Shown here: positions 25,366-33,968 of the stretch, piece after piece | Numbering within the stretch: the stretch's first letter is position 1 | Layout: each line of letters starts with the position of its first letter | Assembly: GCA_002337385.1 (NCBI GenBank) | Contig: DDFY01000008.1 | Coordinates: 51,634 to 115,633 of the forward strand | DNA from: Erythrobacter sp. UBA1916 | GTDB taxonomy: Bacteria; Pseudomonadota; Alphaproteobacteria; Sphingomonadales; Sphingomonadaceae | Length of the DNA stretch: 64,000 bases | Direction of reading: 5' to 3' | Program-made: the position numbers and the translations under genes | The notes under the pieces: model-generated | Database searches by the model: none | The model's input: the letters and a program-made list of their open reading frames with translations, nothing else | Told to the model about the DNA's origin: nothing

Positions 25366-25444
25366 CGGTCCCACAGGGACCGCAAGGGCGACCGCCCGCC
25401 CGCAGGTGCCCCGTAGCGGAGCGGAGGGATCAGCACCGAGGACG
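25366..25444 (-). repeat. Structured intergenic element, copy B
   Basis: Second copy of the element at 153-240, here on the minus strand between rsfS and rlmH. Minus-strand order: CGTCCTC, GGTGC (25437-25433), CCCTCCG, GCACC (25409-25405), GGGC-GGTC-GCCC, CTTGCGG and a closing hairpin CGGTCCC-TGT-GGGACCG. Relative to copy A the outer stem changes from GCTGC/GCAGC to GGTGC/GCACC, and the last hairpin from CGGCCCC/GGGGCCG to CGGTCCC/GGGACCG; both keep pairing. An additional 9-bp hairpin (25443-25464) overlaps its 5' edge. Confidence 0.6.
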
Positions 25445-25473
25445 CTCGCCCGGATGGGCGAGCGCAAAGACAA

Positions 25474-25857
25474 CTACGCGTTGCCCACGGCCTCGCGCTT
25501 GCCCTCGTCGCCAAAGCCCCACATCCGCTCAAGGTTGTAGAAGCTGCGCACTTCGGGGCGGAACAGGTGGACGACCACGTCGCCCGCATCGATCAGCACC
25601 CAGTCAGCGGCGGGCAGGCCTTCGATTCGCGGGCTCGGCTCGCCGGACTTCTTCAGCTCCTCGGCCAGCTTCTGCGCCATGGCAGCGACCTGCCGGGTCG
25701 AGCGGCCCGAGGCGATCACCATGTGATCGGCCACCGAGCTCTTGCCCTCGAGCGGGATCGAGACGATTTCCTGCGCCTGATCGTCGTCAAGCTGCTTGAG
25801 GATCATGGCGTGGAGCGATCCGGGGACCGCTTCGATTTCTGAGAGTTGGTCAGTCAT
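25474..25857 (-). CDS. rsfS: Ribosomal silencing factor RsfS
   Basis: 127 aa from ATG 25857. The RsfS/Iojap core is plain: LDDDQAQEIVSIPLEGKSSVADHMVIASGRSTRQVAA and ADWVLIDAGDVVVHLFRPEVRSFYNLERMWG. It binds L14 of the large subunit and blocks subunit joining in poor nutrients. The frame extends upstream to ATG 25935 or 25938, adding 26-27 residues; neither start has a good ribosome binding site, and I choose the shorter form by family length. Confidence 0.9.
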   Translation of the reverse strand: MTDQLSEIEAVPGSLHAMILKQLDDDQAQEIVSIPLEGKSSVADHMVIASGRSTRQVAAMAQKLAEELKKSGEPSPRIEGLPAADWVLIDAGDVVVHLFRPEVRSFYNLERMWGFGDEGKREAVGNA

Positions 25858-25994
25858 TGCAAATATGGTTGCTGCTCTGGTGCTGGTGCCGAGGGCGCTG
25901 GGGCGCAGATGCGCTTGTGTGCTGGCTTCGGTCATCACGAAAGGTCAGGCTCCTCATAGGGTAATGCTCATGGGCAATAGCGAGGCCGGGCGGC

Positions 25995-26714
25995 TCACGC
26001 ACCCGGCTCCCTATGGCGATCATGAATGAGAGAATGCGTCACTTCGTCACGTGGCGGGGTGCCGGAATATCCGTCCGCCCAGTCAGGATCCTGCTCGCGA
26101 ATGCTCGTGGCCGAGCGCGGATCCGGATCGAAACGCAGTTCTATCAGAGCGGGTGCGCTCCATTCGCCCCGGTTGCGAAAGCGGGCTGCAGATAACCGGT
26201 AACGCCGCAGCCAGGCCATTGCAGGACTTGCAAGGGCATTAGCATCATAGCCCGGGCGGGCAATCACGGCAATGGGCATTTCCCGCGCGATGGCGCGCCA
26301 GTTCTTCCAGCGGTGAAACTGCGCCAGATTGTCCGCCCCCATCAGCCACACGAATCGCCGGCGAGGGAACCTCCGGGTGAGCGCGCGCAGGGTGTCGACA
26401 GTGAACCGCGTGCCCAGTTCACGCTCAATCGCGGTCACCTTTATCGAGGCCTTTCCGCTATGCGCCTGGGCGGAGCGGAAACGGGCGCCAAGCGGAGCCA
26501 TGCCCTCGCGCGATTTCAACGGGTTGCCGGGCGAAACCAACCACCAGACCTCATCAAGAGCAAGCGCCTGCAAGGTGAACAAGGAGATACGGCGGTGGCC
26601 CGCATGGGCGGGGTTGAAGCTGCCGCCGAGCAGGCCGGTCAGCGGGCCGTCGCGACGGCTACGCGTACCGGCTTGCGACAGTGCGGCGCCCTTACGCTGG
26701 CCGAATCTCAGCAA
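25995..26714 (-). CDS. nadD: Nicotinate-nucleotide adenylyltransferase
   Basis: About 239 aa. The nucleotidyltransferase motif GLLGGSFNPAHAGHRRIS and the later VWLMGADNLAQFHRW and ISSTxIR-like RSATSIREQ are diagnostic. It makes NaAD in NAD synthesis. The start is uncertain: no ATG lies near the conserved beginning. TTG 26714, overlapping the aldo/keto reductase stop by seven bases, is the most plausible; the frame stays open to GTG 26777. A CTG just before the core is another option. Confidence 0.87.
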   Translation of the reverse strand: MLRFGQRKGAALSQAGTRSRRDGPLTGLLGGSFNPAHAGHRRISLFTLQALALDEVWWLVSPGNPLKSREGMAPLGARFRSAQAHSGKASIKVTAIERELGTRFTVDTLRALTRRFPRRRFVWLMGADNLAQFHRWKNWRAIAREMPIAVIARPGYDANALASPAMAWLRRYRLSAARFRNRGEWSAPALIELRFDPDPRSATSIREQDPDWADGYSGTPPRDEVTHSLIHDRHREPGA

Positions 26715-27763
26715 GGTGTGGTCCGGCGCGGGGTCACGCGGAAGCCGTGGCGGTGGTTCTGCGCCTTGATCGCCCACGCCGGATATTCATCATTCGGCGC
26801 GCCGATCGCAGAGAGCTGCTCAAGCTCGCTTGCAGTAAGCTCGATATCGCTCGCGGCGAGGTTCTGAGCCAACTGATCAGCCTTGCGTGCGCCCATGATG
26901 ACGCTCGAAACGACGTCCTGATGCAGCAACCAGGCCAGTGCCACAGCCGCAACTGAAACGCCCCGCTCCGCCGCCATCGGGCGCATGACATCGACGGCCT
27001 GCGCGGCCAGCCCAATATCGGCGCGCGGAAAATCGAGCGTCATGCGCCGACCTTTTCCGCTCACCGTGCCATTGTCGCCGAAGTCATACTTGCCCGAGAG
27101 CAGGCCGCCGATCAGCGGGCTCCAGACCAGCAGGCCCAGCCCTTCGGAGCGCATCATCGGCACGATCTCGCGCTCCAGATCACGCCCGGTGACAGCATAG
27201 AACGCCTGATTCGAAACGAATTTGTCCCACCCGCGCCGCTCGGCGATGCCCAGCGCTTTGGCGATCTGCCAGGCCGCCCAGTTGGACACGCCGACATAGC
27301 GCGCACGGCCCGAACGCACGATATCCTCCAGCGCGCGCAGACCCTCCTCCATGTTGGCGTGCGGATCCCAGCCGTGAATCTGGTAAAGGTCCACATGGTC
27401 GAGCCCGAGCCGGTCGAGGCTGGCATCGATCTGGCCAAGCAGGTGATAGCGGCTGTAGCCACCATCGTTCGGCCCCTCGCCCATCGGGCCCATGCCCTTG
27501 GTCGCGATCACGATCTGGTCACGCGCGATGCCTAGGTCGCGCAGGGCCTGACCGGTGAACTGCTCACTCTGCCCGCCAGAATAGACATTGGCGGTGTCGA
27601 TGAAGTTCACACCCGCATCGAGCGCCTGCTTCACCAGCGCGGTCGAGCCCGCCTGATCGAGGTCGTGTTGGAAGAAGCCGCTGGGCTTGTTGCCGAAGGT
27701 CATCGCCCCGAGACACAGCTCGGAAACGACCATTCCGGTCGCCCCCAGTCGGTTATAGCGCAT
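26708..27763 (-). CDS. Aldo/keto reductase
   Basis: 351 aa TIM-barrel NADPH-dependent oxidoreductase. The catalytic residues are in FIDTANVYSGG (Asp, Tyr), IATKG (Lys) and YQIHGWD (His); the cofactor region GARKADQLAQNLAA is near the C-terminus. It resembles the YajO/Tas-type family acting on aldehydes; substrate unknown. GGGAGAGG lies three to four bases before ATG 27763. Its end overlaps the probable nadD start. Confidence 0.92.
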   Translation of the reverse strand: MRYNRLGATGMVVSELCLGAMTFGNKPSGFFQHDLDQAGSTALVKQALDAGVNFIDTANVYSGGQSEQFTGQALRDLGIARDQIVIATKGMGPMGEGPNDGGYSRYHLLGQIDASLDRLGLDHVDLYQIHGWDPHANMEEGLRALEDIVRSGRARYVGVSNWAAWQIAKALGIAERRGWDKFVSNQAFYAVTGRDLEREIVPMMRSEGLGLLVWSPLIGGLLSGKYDFGDNGTVSGKGRRMTLDFPRADIGLAAQAVDVMRPMAAERGVSVAAVALAWLLHQDVVSSVIMGARKADQLAQNLAASDIELTASELEQLSAIGAPNDEYPAWAIKAQNHRHGFRVTPRRTTPC

Positions 27764-27790
27764 CCGGCCTCTCCCTTGTCCGGCCTCGGC

Positions 27791-29092
27791 CTAGGGGCGC
27801 GCTTGCCCCGTGCCGTGGACCTGCCACTTGTAGGTCGTCAGCCCTTCGAGCGCCACTGGCCCGCGTGCGTGCAGGCGCCCCGTCGCAATGCCGATCTCTG
27901 CCCCAAGGCCGAATTCGCCGCCGTCGGCAAACTGGCTTGAGGCATTGTGCATCACGATGGCGCTGTCCGCCTCGGCGAGGAAACGCGCCGCGGCCTCTTC
28001 GTCGGCGGTCACGATCGCCTCGGTGTGGCCCGAGGAATGGCGCGCGATATGCTCGAGCGCGGCGTCGAGACCGTCGACCACGGCCACCGACAGCACGGCA
28101 TCGAGATATTCGGTGTCCCAGTCCTCGTCGGAGGCGACGCCAATCCGCGAATCGAGCGCCCGCGCCCGGGCATCGCCGCGCAGTTCGCACCCGGCATCGA
28201 GCAATGCACCAACGACGTCCTGCGAGGCGGGGAAATTGGCATCAAGCAACAGCGTTTCCATCGCGCCGCAAATGCCGGTGCGCCGCATCTTGGCATTCAG
28301 CGCCAGCTTCTTGGCCATTTCGGGATCGGCCTTGGCGTGGATGTAGGTGTGGCAAATGCCGTCGAGGTGGGCGAGCACCGGCACGCGGGCATCGTTCTGC
28401 ACCCGCTCGACCAGGCTCTTGCCACCGCGCGGCACGATCATGTCCACCAACCCCGCAGCCTTGAGCATGGCGCCAACGGCCGCACGGTCTTGCGTCGGCA
28501 TCAGCTGGATCGCCTCGGCGGGCACTCCCTTGCTGGCGACGCCCTCGGTGAAGGCAGCGTGCAGCGCGCGGTTCGAGTTGACCGCCTCGCTCCCGCCACG
28601 CAGCAGCGCCGCATTGCCCGAGCGCAGGCACAGCGCGGCGGCATCGGCGGTCACATTGGGACGGCTTTCGTAAATGATGCCGATCAGGCCGATGGGAATG
28701 CGGCGGCGCACCAGCTCGATTCCCGAAGGTGCGATACTGCGGTCGATCTCCTGCCCAACCGGATCGGGCAGGCTCGCCACGTTCTCGATCGCGGAAGCGA
28801 TGCCTTCGAGGCGCTGCTCATCAAGCATCAGCCGGTCGAGCATGGCAGGCGCGAGCCCGTTGGCCTTGCCGGCTTCAAGGTCCTTCGTATTGGCGGCGAG
28901 GATTTCCGGCGCGGCCTTGCGAATGGCGGCGGCAGCGGCGCGCAGGGCTTCGGCCTTTTCGCCATCGCTCTTCAGGGCGAGCACGCGTTGCGCCTTGCGT
29001 CCGGCGCGCGCGAGCGAATGCACGATCTGCTCGCAATCGGTAGGAGTTTCCTGGCCGGAATCGGCCGTGCGGTTCTTTAGTTCGGTGTTCAT
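27791..29092 (-). CDS. proA: Glutamate-5-semialdehyde dehydrogenase
   Basis: 433 aa. Aldehyde dehydrogenase fold with PIGLIGIIYESRPNVTAD, GNAALLRGGSEA, and the catalytic Cys in GICGAMETLLLD. It reduces glutamyl-5-phosphate in proline synthesis. proB is not adjacent. The gene starts at ATG 29092 without a strong ribosome binding site; the 222 bases before it are divergent with the M23 peptidase gene. Confidence 0.95.
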   Translation of the reverse strand: MNTELKNRTADSGQETPTDCEQIVHSLARAGRKAQRVLALKSDGEKAEALRAAAAAIRKAAPEILAANTKDLEAGKANGLAPAMLDRLMLDEQRLEGIASAIENVASLPDPVGQEIDRSIAPSGIELVRRRIPIGLIGIIYESRPNVTADAAALCLRSGNAALLRGGSEAVNSNRALHAAFTEGVASKGVPAEAIQLMPTQDRAAVGAMLKAAGLVDMIVPRGGKSLVERVQNDARVPVLAHLDGICHTYIHAKADPEMAKKLALNAKMRRTGICGAMETLLLDANFPASQDVVGALLDAGCELRGDARARALDSRIGVASDEDWDTEYLDAVLSVAVVDGLDAALEHIARHSSGHTEAIVTADEEAAARFLAEADSAIVMHNASSQFADGGEFGLGAEIGIATGRLHARGPVALEGLTTYKWQVHGTGQARP

Positions 29093-29128
29093 GAAATCAG
29101 GCCTATCATTGGCGCGAGGACTTGTCAG

Positions 29129-29230
29129 GGGGCGAATCGGTCACCCTCGAAAGGGCGAAAAGTTCCCGCATTTCGTGAAAAATTTTCCCAAGATGACACG
29201 ACTCGTCCCGCAGTCCCTTCGATTCGCCCC
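29129..29230. repeat. Widely spaced 11-bp inverted repeat between proA and the M23 gene
   Basis: GGGGCGAATCG (29129-29139) and CGATTCGCCCC (29220-29230) are perfect inverted repeats 80 bases apart in the divergent intergenic region. Between them lies an A/T-rich patch near 29180 (GTGAAAAATTTTCCC). The role is unknown; a looped regulatory site or an mRNA stem is possible. Confidence 0.4.
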
Positions 29231-29314
29231 GTAGTTAACCTTCAGCGGTCGACCTCTGAGGAGCTTGCGCTATCGCCCCTGCCGAGAGGGATAACGCTTT
29301 AAGCGGGGTCGGCA

Positions 29315-30499
29315 TTGGTTTTTCCTAAGGTTGCAGAACGCCTCGAGCGTGTTCGCTCGTGGTTCCCTGAGCGTGAATTCATCATGCGCTCGCAAGGGCA
29401 CGTTCGTTTCATCAAGATTAGTTCGCGCCTGCAAATGGGTGCTGCCGGTGTTGCACTGACGGCGGGCCTTTTCTGGCTCGGCTCGCTTGGCGCCATGGCC
29501 ATCGCGCAATATCAGTCGAGCTCCGAAATGGCCTCGCTGCTCGACCGGGAAGCCACCGTTGCCAAGTCGGAAGACCGGCTTGAGGCCTATCGCGGCGATA
29601 TCGACGCCACCATGGCCGACCTTTCCAAGCGCCAGGCCGTGCTCGACCAGCTGGCCGCCGACCTTCCCGAGGACCTGCTGACCGACAGCTCCAGCGACAC
29701 TGTGAGCAATTCGGACGAAGAGGCCGCCCGCCTCATCAGCCTCGTGGGCGAGTCCATTCCCGAAGCCGTTGGTCTGGCCCGGCTCGAAGCGCGTCAGCTC
29801 GCCTTCGTCGAACGCATGACCCGGTTTGCCGACCAGCGCTCGCAGCGCGCCGAGGAAGCCCTGCGCTCGCTTGGGCTCGATCCCAATAAGATCCTCGCGC
29901 AGGGCCAGGTGGGCATCGGTGGCCCGCTTGAGCAGTTCTCGACCGAGAGCGACGGCTCGCTCGATCCGCGCTTCGAGCGGCTTGGCCTCAGCCTTGCCCG
30001 CCTCAGCGCGCTCGAACGCGGGCTTGATGGTGTGCCGCAGGTAATGCCGGCCGATGCTGGCTCGATCAGCTCGGGCTTCGGCCTGCGCCGTGACCCGTTC
30101 AAGGGCACCGCGGCGATGCACTCGGGCCTCGATTTCCGCGCCCCCTACGGATCGCCGATCCGTGCTGCCGCTGGCGGCGAGATAACCTTCGTGGGCAGGA
30201 AAGGCGGCTATGGCCGCACCGTCGAGGTGAGCCACGGCTCGGGCATGGTTACGCGCTATGCCCATATGTCGCGCTGGGAGGCGAAAGTCGGCCAGCATGT
30301 CGAAGCCGGCGAAGTGATTGGCGCCATCGGCAGCTCGGGCCGTTCGACCGGCCCGCACCTGCATTTCGAAGTTCGTATCAACGGCCGCGCGGTGAACCCG
30401 CGTCCGTTCCTGGAGACGGCCCCGCATGTTCTTGAAGAAGCGAGATCCCGCCCTGCCCACGTCGCTGGGCAGCCACACGGAGCAACGGCGGGTGGCTAA
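29315..30499 (+). CDS. M23 (LytM) family metallopeptidase, membrane-anchored
   Basis: 394 aa from TTG 29315. The N-terminal RSWFPEREFIMRSQGHVRFI precedes one membrane helix (about 42-64) and a periplasmic coiled-coil region (about 70-185). The LytM domain is complete: HSGLDFRAPYG, RYAHMSR and HLHFEV, so zinc can be bound and endopeptidase activity is expected. An internal ATG at 29384 is the alternative start. The last 74 bases overlap the bactofilin gene, a pairing seen with LmdC-type peptidases. Confidence 0.9.
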   Translation: MVFPKVAERLERVRSWFPEREFIMRSQGHVRFIKISSRLQMGAAGVALTAGLFWLGSLGAMAIAQYQSSSEMASLLDREATVAKSEDRLEAYRGDIDATMADLSKRQAVLDQLAADLPEDLLTDSSSDTVSNSDEEAARLISLVGESIPEAVGLARLEARQLAFVERMTRFADQRSQRAEEALRSLGLDPNKILAQGQVGIGGPLEQFSTESDGSLDPRFERLGLSLARLSALERGLDGVPQVMPADAGSISSGFGLRRDPFKGTAAMHSGLDFRAPYGSPIRAAAGGEITFVGRKGGYGRTVEVSHGSGMVTRYAHMSRWEAKVGQHVEAGEVIGAIGSSGRSTGPHLHFEVRINGRAVNPRPFLETAPHVLEEARSRPAHVAGQPHGATAGG

Positions 30500-30893
30500 T
30501 TCCAGCACTTTCTCGGTGTTCGGGCCGGACGTTACCATCCACGGCAATGTCGAGGCGTCGGTCGACCTCCACGTCGACGGCAACGTGATCGGCGATATCG
30601 CCTGCGCCTCGCTCGTTCAGGGCGAAGGCAGCCGCATCGAGGGCGAGGTCAAGGCGCAAAGCGCGCGGCTGGCGGGAACGGTGGAAGGCCGGATCGACGC
30701 CGTCGAGCTGGTCATTCTGAAGACCGCCCGCATCATCGGCGATGTGAGCTACGAAACGCTGACCATCGAGCAGGGTGCACAGGTCAATGGCCGGTTCGCG
30801 CCGCAGGGTGCCAACCTTGCTGCGGGCAAGGCGCAAGCTGATGTCGCCCCGCTACCTGGCGCGGACGGCGACCAGATGCGGCTCGCCAACTGA
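30426..30893 (+). CDS. Bactofilin (polymer-forming cytoskeletal protein)
   Basis: 155 aa. The central bactofilin beta-helix (about residues 30-125) shows the short repeats FGPDVTIHGNVEASVDLHVDG, IEGEVKAQSARLAGTVEG and VISYET-like GDVSYETLTIEQG; the ends are flexible, as usual. Bactofilins polymerise without nucleotides and position peptidoglycan enzymes. The start lies inside the M23 gene in another frame (74-base overlap), so the two are produced together. A terminator follows. Confidence 0.94.
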   Translation: MFLKKRDPALPTSLGSHTEQRRVANSSTFSVFGPDVTIHGNVEASVDLHVDGNVIGDIACASLVQGEGSRIEGEVKAQSARLAGTVEGRIDAVELVILKTARIIGDVSYETLTIEQGAQVNGRFAPQGANLAAGKAQADVAPLPGADGDQMRLAN

Positions 30894-30922
30894 CCTTTAC
30901 GAAATACCGAGTTGGAGAGGAG

Positions 30923-30955
30923 AAAGGGGCGGACCGCAAGGCCGCCCCTTTCCGT
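30923..30955. terminator. Bidirectional terminator between bactofilin and trcR
   Basis: AAAGGGGCGG (30923-30932) pairs with CCGCCCCTTT (30942-30951). It is flanked by T-rich sequence on the plus strand (CCGTTTGTT) and CTCC on the other, and serves the plus-strand gene best. Confidence 0.75.
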
Positions 30956-30982
30956 TTGTTCGTTTGCTGAAAAGCGCCCGCC

Positions 30983-31705
30983 TCAGCCCTGGCTGGACGT
31001 GCTTTCGTCCGCCTCGGCAGCGCGCTTGGCTTCGAGCCATGCTTCGGCTTCGGCTTCCTGTGCGGCCTGAGCAGCGGCCTTCACTGATTCCTCGCGCTCG
31101 CGGCGCAGTTCCTCGATCAGCTTCTCCTTGTCGTCGCGCTGGTCGACGATCGGAGCTTCGGCCTCTTCGCCTTCGGTAGCCGGGATGTTTTTGGCTGCCT
31201 TGGCAACAGCGGCATCCAGCTCACGCTGCGAGCACAGGCCCAGCGTAACCGGATCCTTGGGCTGGATGTTGGCGATGTTCCAGTGGCTGCGGTCGCGGAT
31301 CGCGTTGATCGTGTTGCGCGTGGTGCCGATCAGCTTGCCGATCTGGGCGTCCGAAATCTCGGGGTGGCTGCGGATGATCCAGGCAATGCCATCGGGCTTG
31401 TCCTGACGCTTCGACACCGGCGTATAGCGCGGACCCTTGGTGCGGCTGACGTCAACCGGGGCCTTCTGCATCTTGAGCGAATAGTTAGGGTCGGCCTGAC
31501 CGCGCTCGATCTCTTCGTGAGTCAGCTCACCCGAGTGAACCGGGTCGCGGCCGGTATATTTCGAGCTGGCGAGGTCATCGGCCATGGCCTGAACCTCGAG
31601 AATATGCAGCCCGCAGAATTCGGCAATCTGGCTGAAACTCAGCGAGGTGCTGTCGACCAGCCAGCTGGCGGTCGCATGCGGCATCAGAGGGGTAGGCTGG
31701 GCCAC
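30983..31705 (-). CDS. trcR: Cell cycle transcriptional regulator TrcR (DUF1013)
   Basis: 240 aa from GTG 31705 with GGAGAA five bases upstream. The DUF1013 core covers about residues 1-160: AEFCGLHILEVQAMADD, KYTGRDPVHSGELTHEEI and IGKLIGTTRNTINAIRDRSHWN, the last being a helix-turn-helix. The C-terminal 70 residues are a Glu/Ala-rich coiled coil. DUF1013 proteins are conserved in alphaproteobacteria and linked to cell-cycle transcription. Confidence 0.92.
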   Translation of the reverse strand: MAQPTPLMPHATASWLVDSTSLSFSQIAEFCGLHILEVQAMADDLASSKYTGRDPVHSGELTHEEIERGQADPNYSLKMQKAPVDVSRTKGPRYTPVSKRQDKPDGIAWIIRSHPEISDAQIGKLIGTTRNTINAIRDRSHWNIANIQPKDPVTLGLCSQRELDAAVAKAAKNIPATEGEEAEAPIVDQRDDKEKLIEELRREREESVKAAAQAAQEAEAEAWLEAKRAAEADESTSSQG

Positions 31706-31748
31706 GGTGATTCTCCATGTGCAGATCGGGCGGGAAAATTCAGCCCGA

Positions 31749-31778
31749 AATAAAAGGGCCGCCCCTCACGGGACGGCC
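31749..31778 (-). terminator. Terminator after the glycosyltransferase operon
   Basis: On the minus strand GGCCGTCCC-GTGA-GGGGCGGCC forms a 9-bp stem with one G-U pair and is followed by CTTTTATTT. It ends transcription of the glycosyltransferase gene before trcR. Confidence 0.8.
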
Positions 31779-31857
31779 GACATTGGGCATCTATGTAGGC
31801 CAAACATCCTCGAACAGCAAGGATTTCAAGCAAGAGCGCCAAGGGGCACGCCTGCGG

Positions 31858-32901
31858 TCAGGCCGCAGCCGCCTGCAAGCCGACCATCTGCACCTCGCGG
31901 GGGATCAGCGCCAGCCCTTCGCAGAACTGGTCAGCGCTTGCCTCCCAGCTATAGGCCCGGCCAGCCGCGAGGCAGTCTTCGCGCGAGAAGGTGAGCGCTT
32001 CGGCAATGGCATCCTCAAGCTGTTCGGCGATGGCACCGCTGCCCGGCGCAAGCACGTCAAGCGGACCGGGCGCCGGATAGGCGGCCACCGGCGTACCGCA
32101 GGCAAGCGCCTCGATCATCACCAGCCCGAAGGTATCGGTGCGGCTCGGAAACACGAACACGTCGGCCCCGGCATAGCAGGCGGCCAGCGCCTCGCCCGAG
32201 CGGCGGCCGAGGAAGTGCGCCTCGGGATAGGCCTGCCGCAGACGGTCGAACGCCGGACCATCGCCGACCACGACCTTGGAGCCGGGATGACTATTGCTGA
32301 GAAAATCCTCGATGTTCTTCTCCACCGCCACACGCCCGACATAGAGTTGAATCGGGCGTTGCAGCTCGAAAAAGAGGTCGGGCGGCGGATAGTCGGGCAC
32401 GAAGGTGGCAAGATCGACACCGCGGCTCCAGTGATGGAGCTGCGTCAGGCCTTGCATGCGCAACTGTTCGCGAATGGTCTCGGTGGCCACGAGGATACGC
32501 TCGGACGGAGCGTGGAAACGGCGGATGAGCGGCCAGATCGCGCTGGCGGGAAGGCCTGTCCGGCTGGCGACGTAGTCAGGAAACTGCGTGTGGTAGGCGG
32601 TGGTGAAGGGAAAGTCCCGCTTCAGGCAATAGCGCCGCGCCGCCCAGCCCAGCGGTCCCTCGGTTGCAATGTGGATCGCATCGGGGCGGAAGCTATCTAG
32701 CAGCCCGCCGACCTCACGCGGACCGGTCAGCGCCAGCCGTATCTCAGTGTAGGACGGGCACGGCACCGAGCGGAACAGGTCGGGCGAAATGACTTCGACC
32801 TCGTGCCCGCGGCTGCGCAATTCGTCCGCCACTGTCGTGAGCGTGCGCACCACGCCGTTCATCTGCGGGAGCCAGGCGTCGGTTACGAGAGCGATTTTCA
32901 T
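31858..32901 (-). CDS. Glycosyltransferase, GT4 family
   Basis: 347 aa GT-B enzyme. The N-terminal domain begins KIALVTDAWLPQMNGVVRT, and the C-terminal nucleotide-sugar domain has YVGRVAVEKNIEDF and the EX7E motif in FGLVMIEALACGTPVAA. It is close to MgtA/SqdX-type mannosyl- or sulfoquinovosyl-like transferases of glycolipids, though the sugar is not predictable. GGGAGG precedes ATG 32901. It follows the LpxH-like phosphatase by 17 bases, which suggests a glycolipid role. Confidence 0.9.
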   Translation of the reverse strand: MKIALVTDAWLPQMNGVVRTLTTVADELRSRGHEVEVISPDLFRSVPCPSYTEIRLALTGPREVGGLLDSFRPDAIHIATEGPLGWAARRYCLKRDFPFTTAYHTQFPDYVASRTGLPASAIWPLIRRFHAPSERILVATETIREQLRMQGLTQLHHWSRGVDLATFVPDYPPPDLFFELQRPIQLYVGRVAVEKNIEDFLSNSHPGSKVVVGDGPAFDRLRQAYPEAHFLGRRSGEALAACYAGADVFVFPSRTDTFGLVMIEALACGTPVAAYPAPGPLDVLAPGSGAIAEQLEDAIAEALTFSREDCLAAGRAYSWEASADQFCEGLALIPREVQMVGLQAAAA

Positions 32902-32918
32902 CGAAAACCTCCCGCGAA

Positions 32919-33776
32919 TCAGGCTGCGGCGGCGACCGCAGCGCCCTCGCCCTGCGATGCTTCGGCCTCGCGCGCGGCAATCTCGTCGGGCCAGTGGAGG
33001 ATTTCCATCTTCCCGTCGGCATGCTCGACCAGCGCGTTGCAGCCTTCGACCCAGTCGCCGTCGTTCCAGTATTCGATGTCGTCGAACATGCGGTGTTCGG
33101 CGGTGTGGATGTGGCCGCAGACCACGCCATTCACGCCGCGTTCGGCAGCGGCCCGGGCCACCACTTCCTCGTAGCGCCCGATGAATTCGACCGCGTTCTT
33201 CACCTTGTGCTTGGCCATCTTCGACAGCGACCAGTAGGGCAGGCCCAGCTTGCGACGGACCACGTTCACCCAGTGGCTGATGCCCATCATGAAGGTGTAA
33301 AGCGCGTCCCCCACGAAGGCGAGCCAGCGGTGCGACAGCATCACCGCGTCGAACTCATCGCCGTGCAGCACCATTAGGCGGCGGCCATCGGCGGTATCGT
33401 GGAAAGCGGCGCGGCGAATCTCGATGCCGCCGAAGTTCAGGCCCGTGAACTGGCGGAACATCTCATCGTGGTTGCCGGGGATATAGACCACCCGCGTGCC
33501 GCGCTTGGCGCGCTTCATGATCCGCCACACGATGTCGTTGTGCGCGGCGGGCCAGTAGAACTTCTTCTTAAGCCGCCAGCCGTCGATAATGTCGCCCACG
33601 AGATACATCGTCTCGCAGTCGACATTGTCGAGGAAATCGATCAGCAGCTCGGCGTTGCAGCCTTTGGTGCCGAGGTGGATGTCGGAGATCCATACCGTGC
33701 GATACTTGCGGCGGCCCTTGTCCTCAGGCTCGGGGACAGAGGGCCTATGCCGAGAAAAGTCGCTGATCGTGGCCAT
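32919..33776 (-). CDS. UDP-2,3-diacylglucosamine diphosphatase-like metallophosphoesterase
   Basis: 285 aa from ATG 33776. All calcineurin-like metal motifs are present: WISDIHLGTKG, VGDIIDGW, PGNHDE, LHGDEFD and GHIHTAEHR. It belongs to the LpxH-like group, larger than E. coli LpxH, found next to GT4 genes in sphingomonads. A lipid pyrophosphatase activity in envelope lipid synthesis is inferred. ATG 33821 (MFGNHLEDV) is an alternative start. Operon with the glycosyltransferase. Confidence 0.85.
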   Translation of the reverse strand: MATISDFSRHRPSVPEPEDKGRRKYRTVWISDIHLGTKGCNAELLIDFLDNVDCETMYLVGDIIDGWRLKKKFYWPAAHNDIVWRIMKRAKRGTRVVYIPGNHDEMFRQFTGLNFGGIEIRRAAFHDTADGRRLMVLHGDEFDAVMLSHRWLAFVGDALYTFMMGISHWVNVVRRKLGLPYWSLSKMAKHKVKNAVEFIGRYEEVVARAAAERGVNGVVCGHIHTAEHRMFDDIEYWNDGDWVEGCNALVEHADGKMEILHWPDEIAAREAEASQGEGAAVAAAA

Positions 33777-33968
33777 CGGCGTTGCGCCGCCGAAGACATC
33801 TTCCAAGTGGTTGCCGAACATAGTGCCCAAGCCCCGATTTGTTTTGCCTTGGGCTCAGGCCTATGCCGAATGAATGTGACAGCAGACTCACATTTCGGCG
33901 TCAAATATCTGACAATATTACGCTTGGGTGGCACCGCCCGGCACGCCGGGCGGGCACCAGAAGGGCTC

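Noticed and set aside
29270..30583. 437-codon antisense frame over the M23 and bactofilin genes
   Set aside because: Shadow frame; both sense genes carry clear domains.
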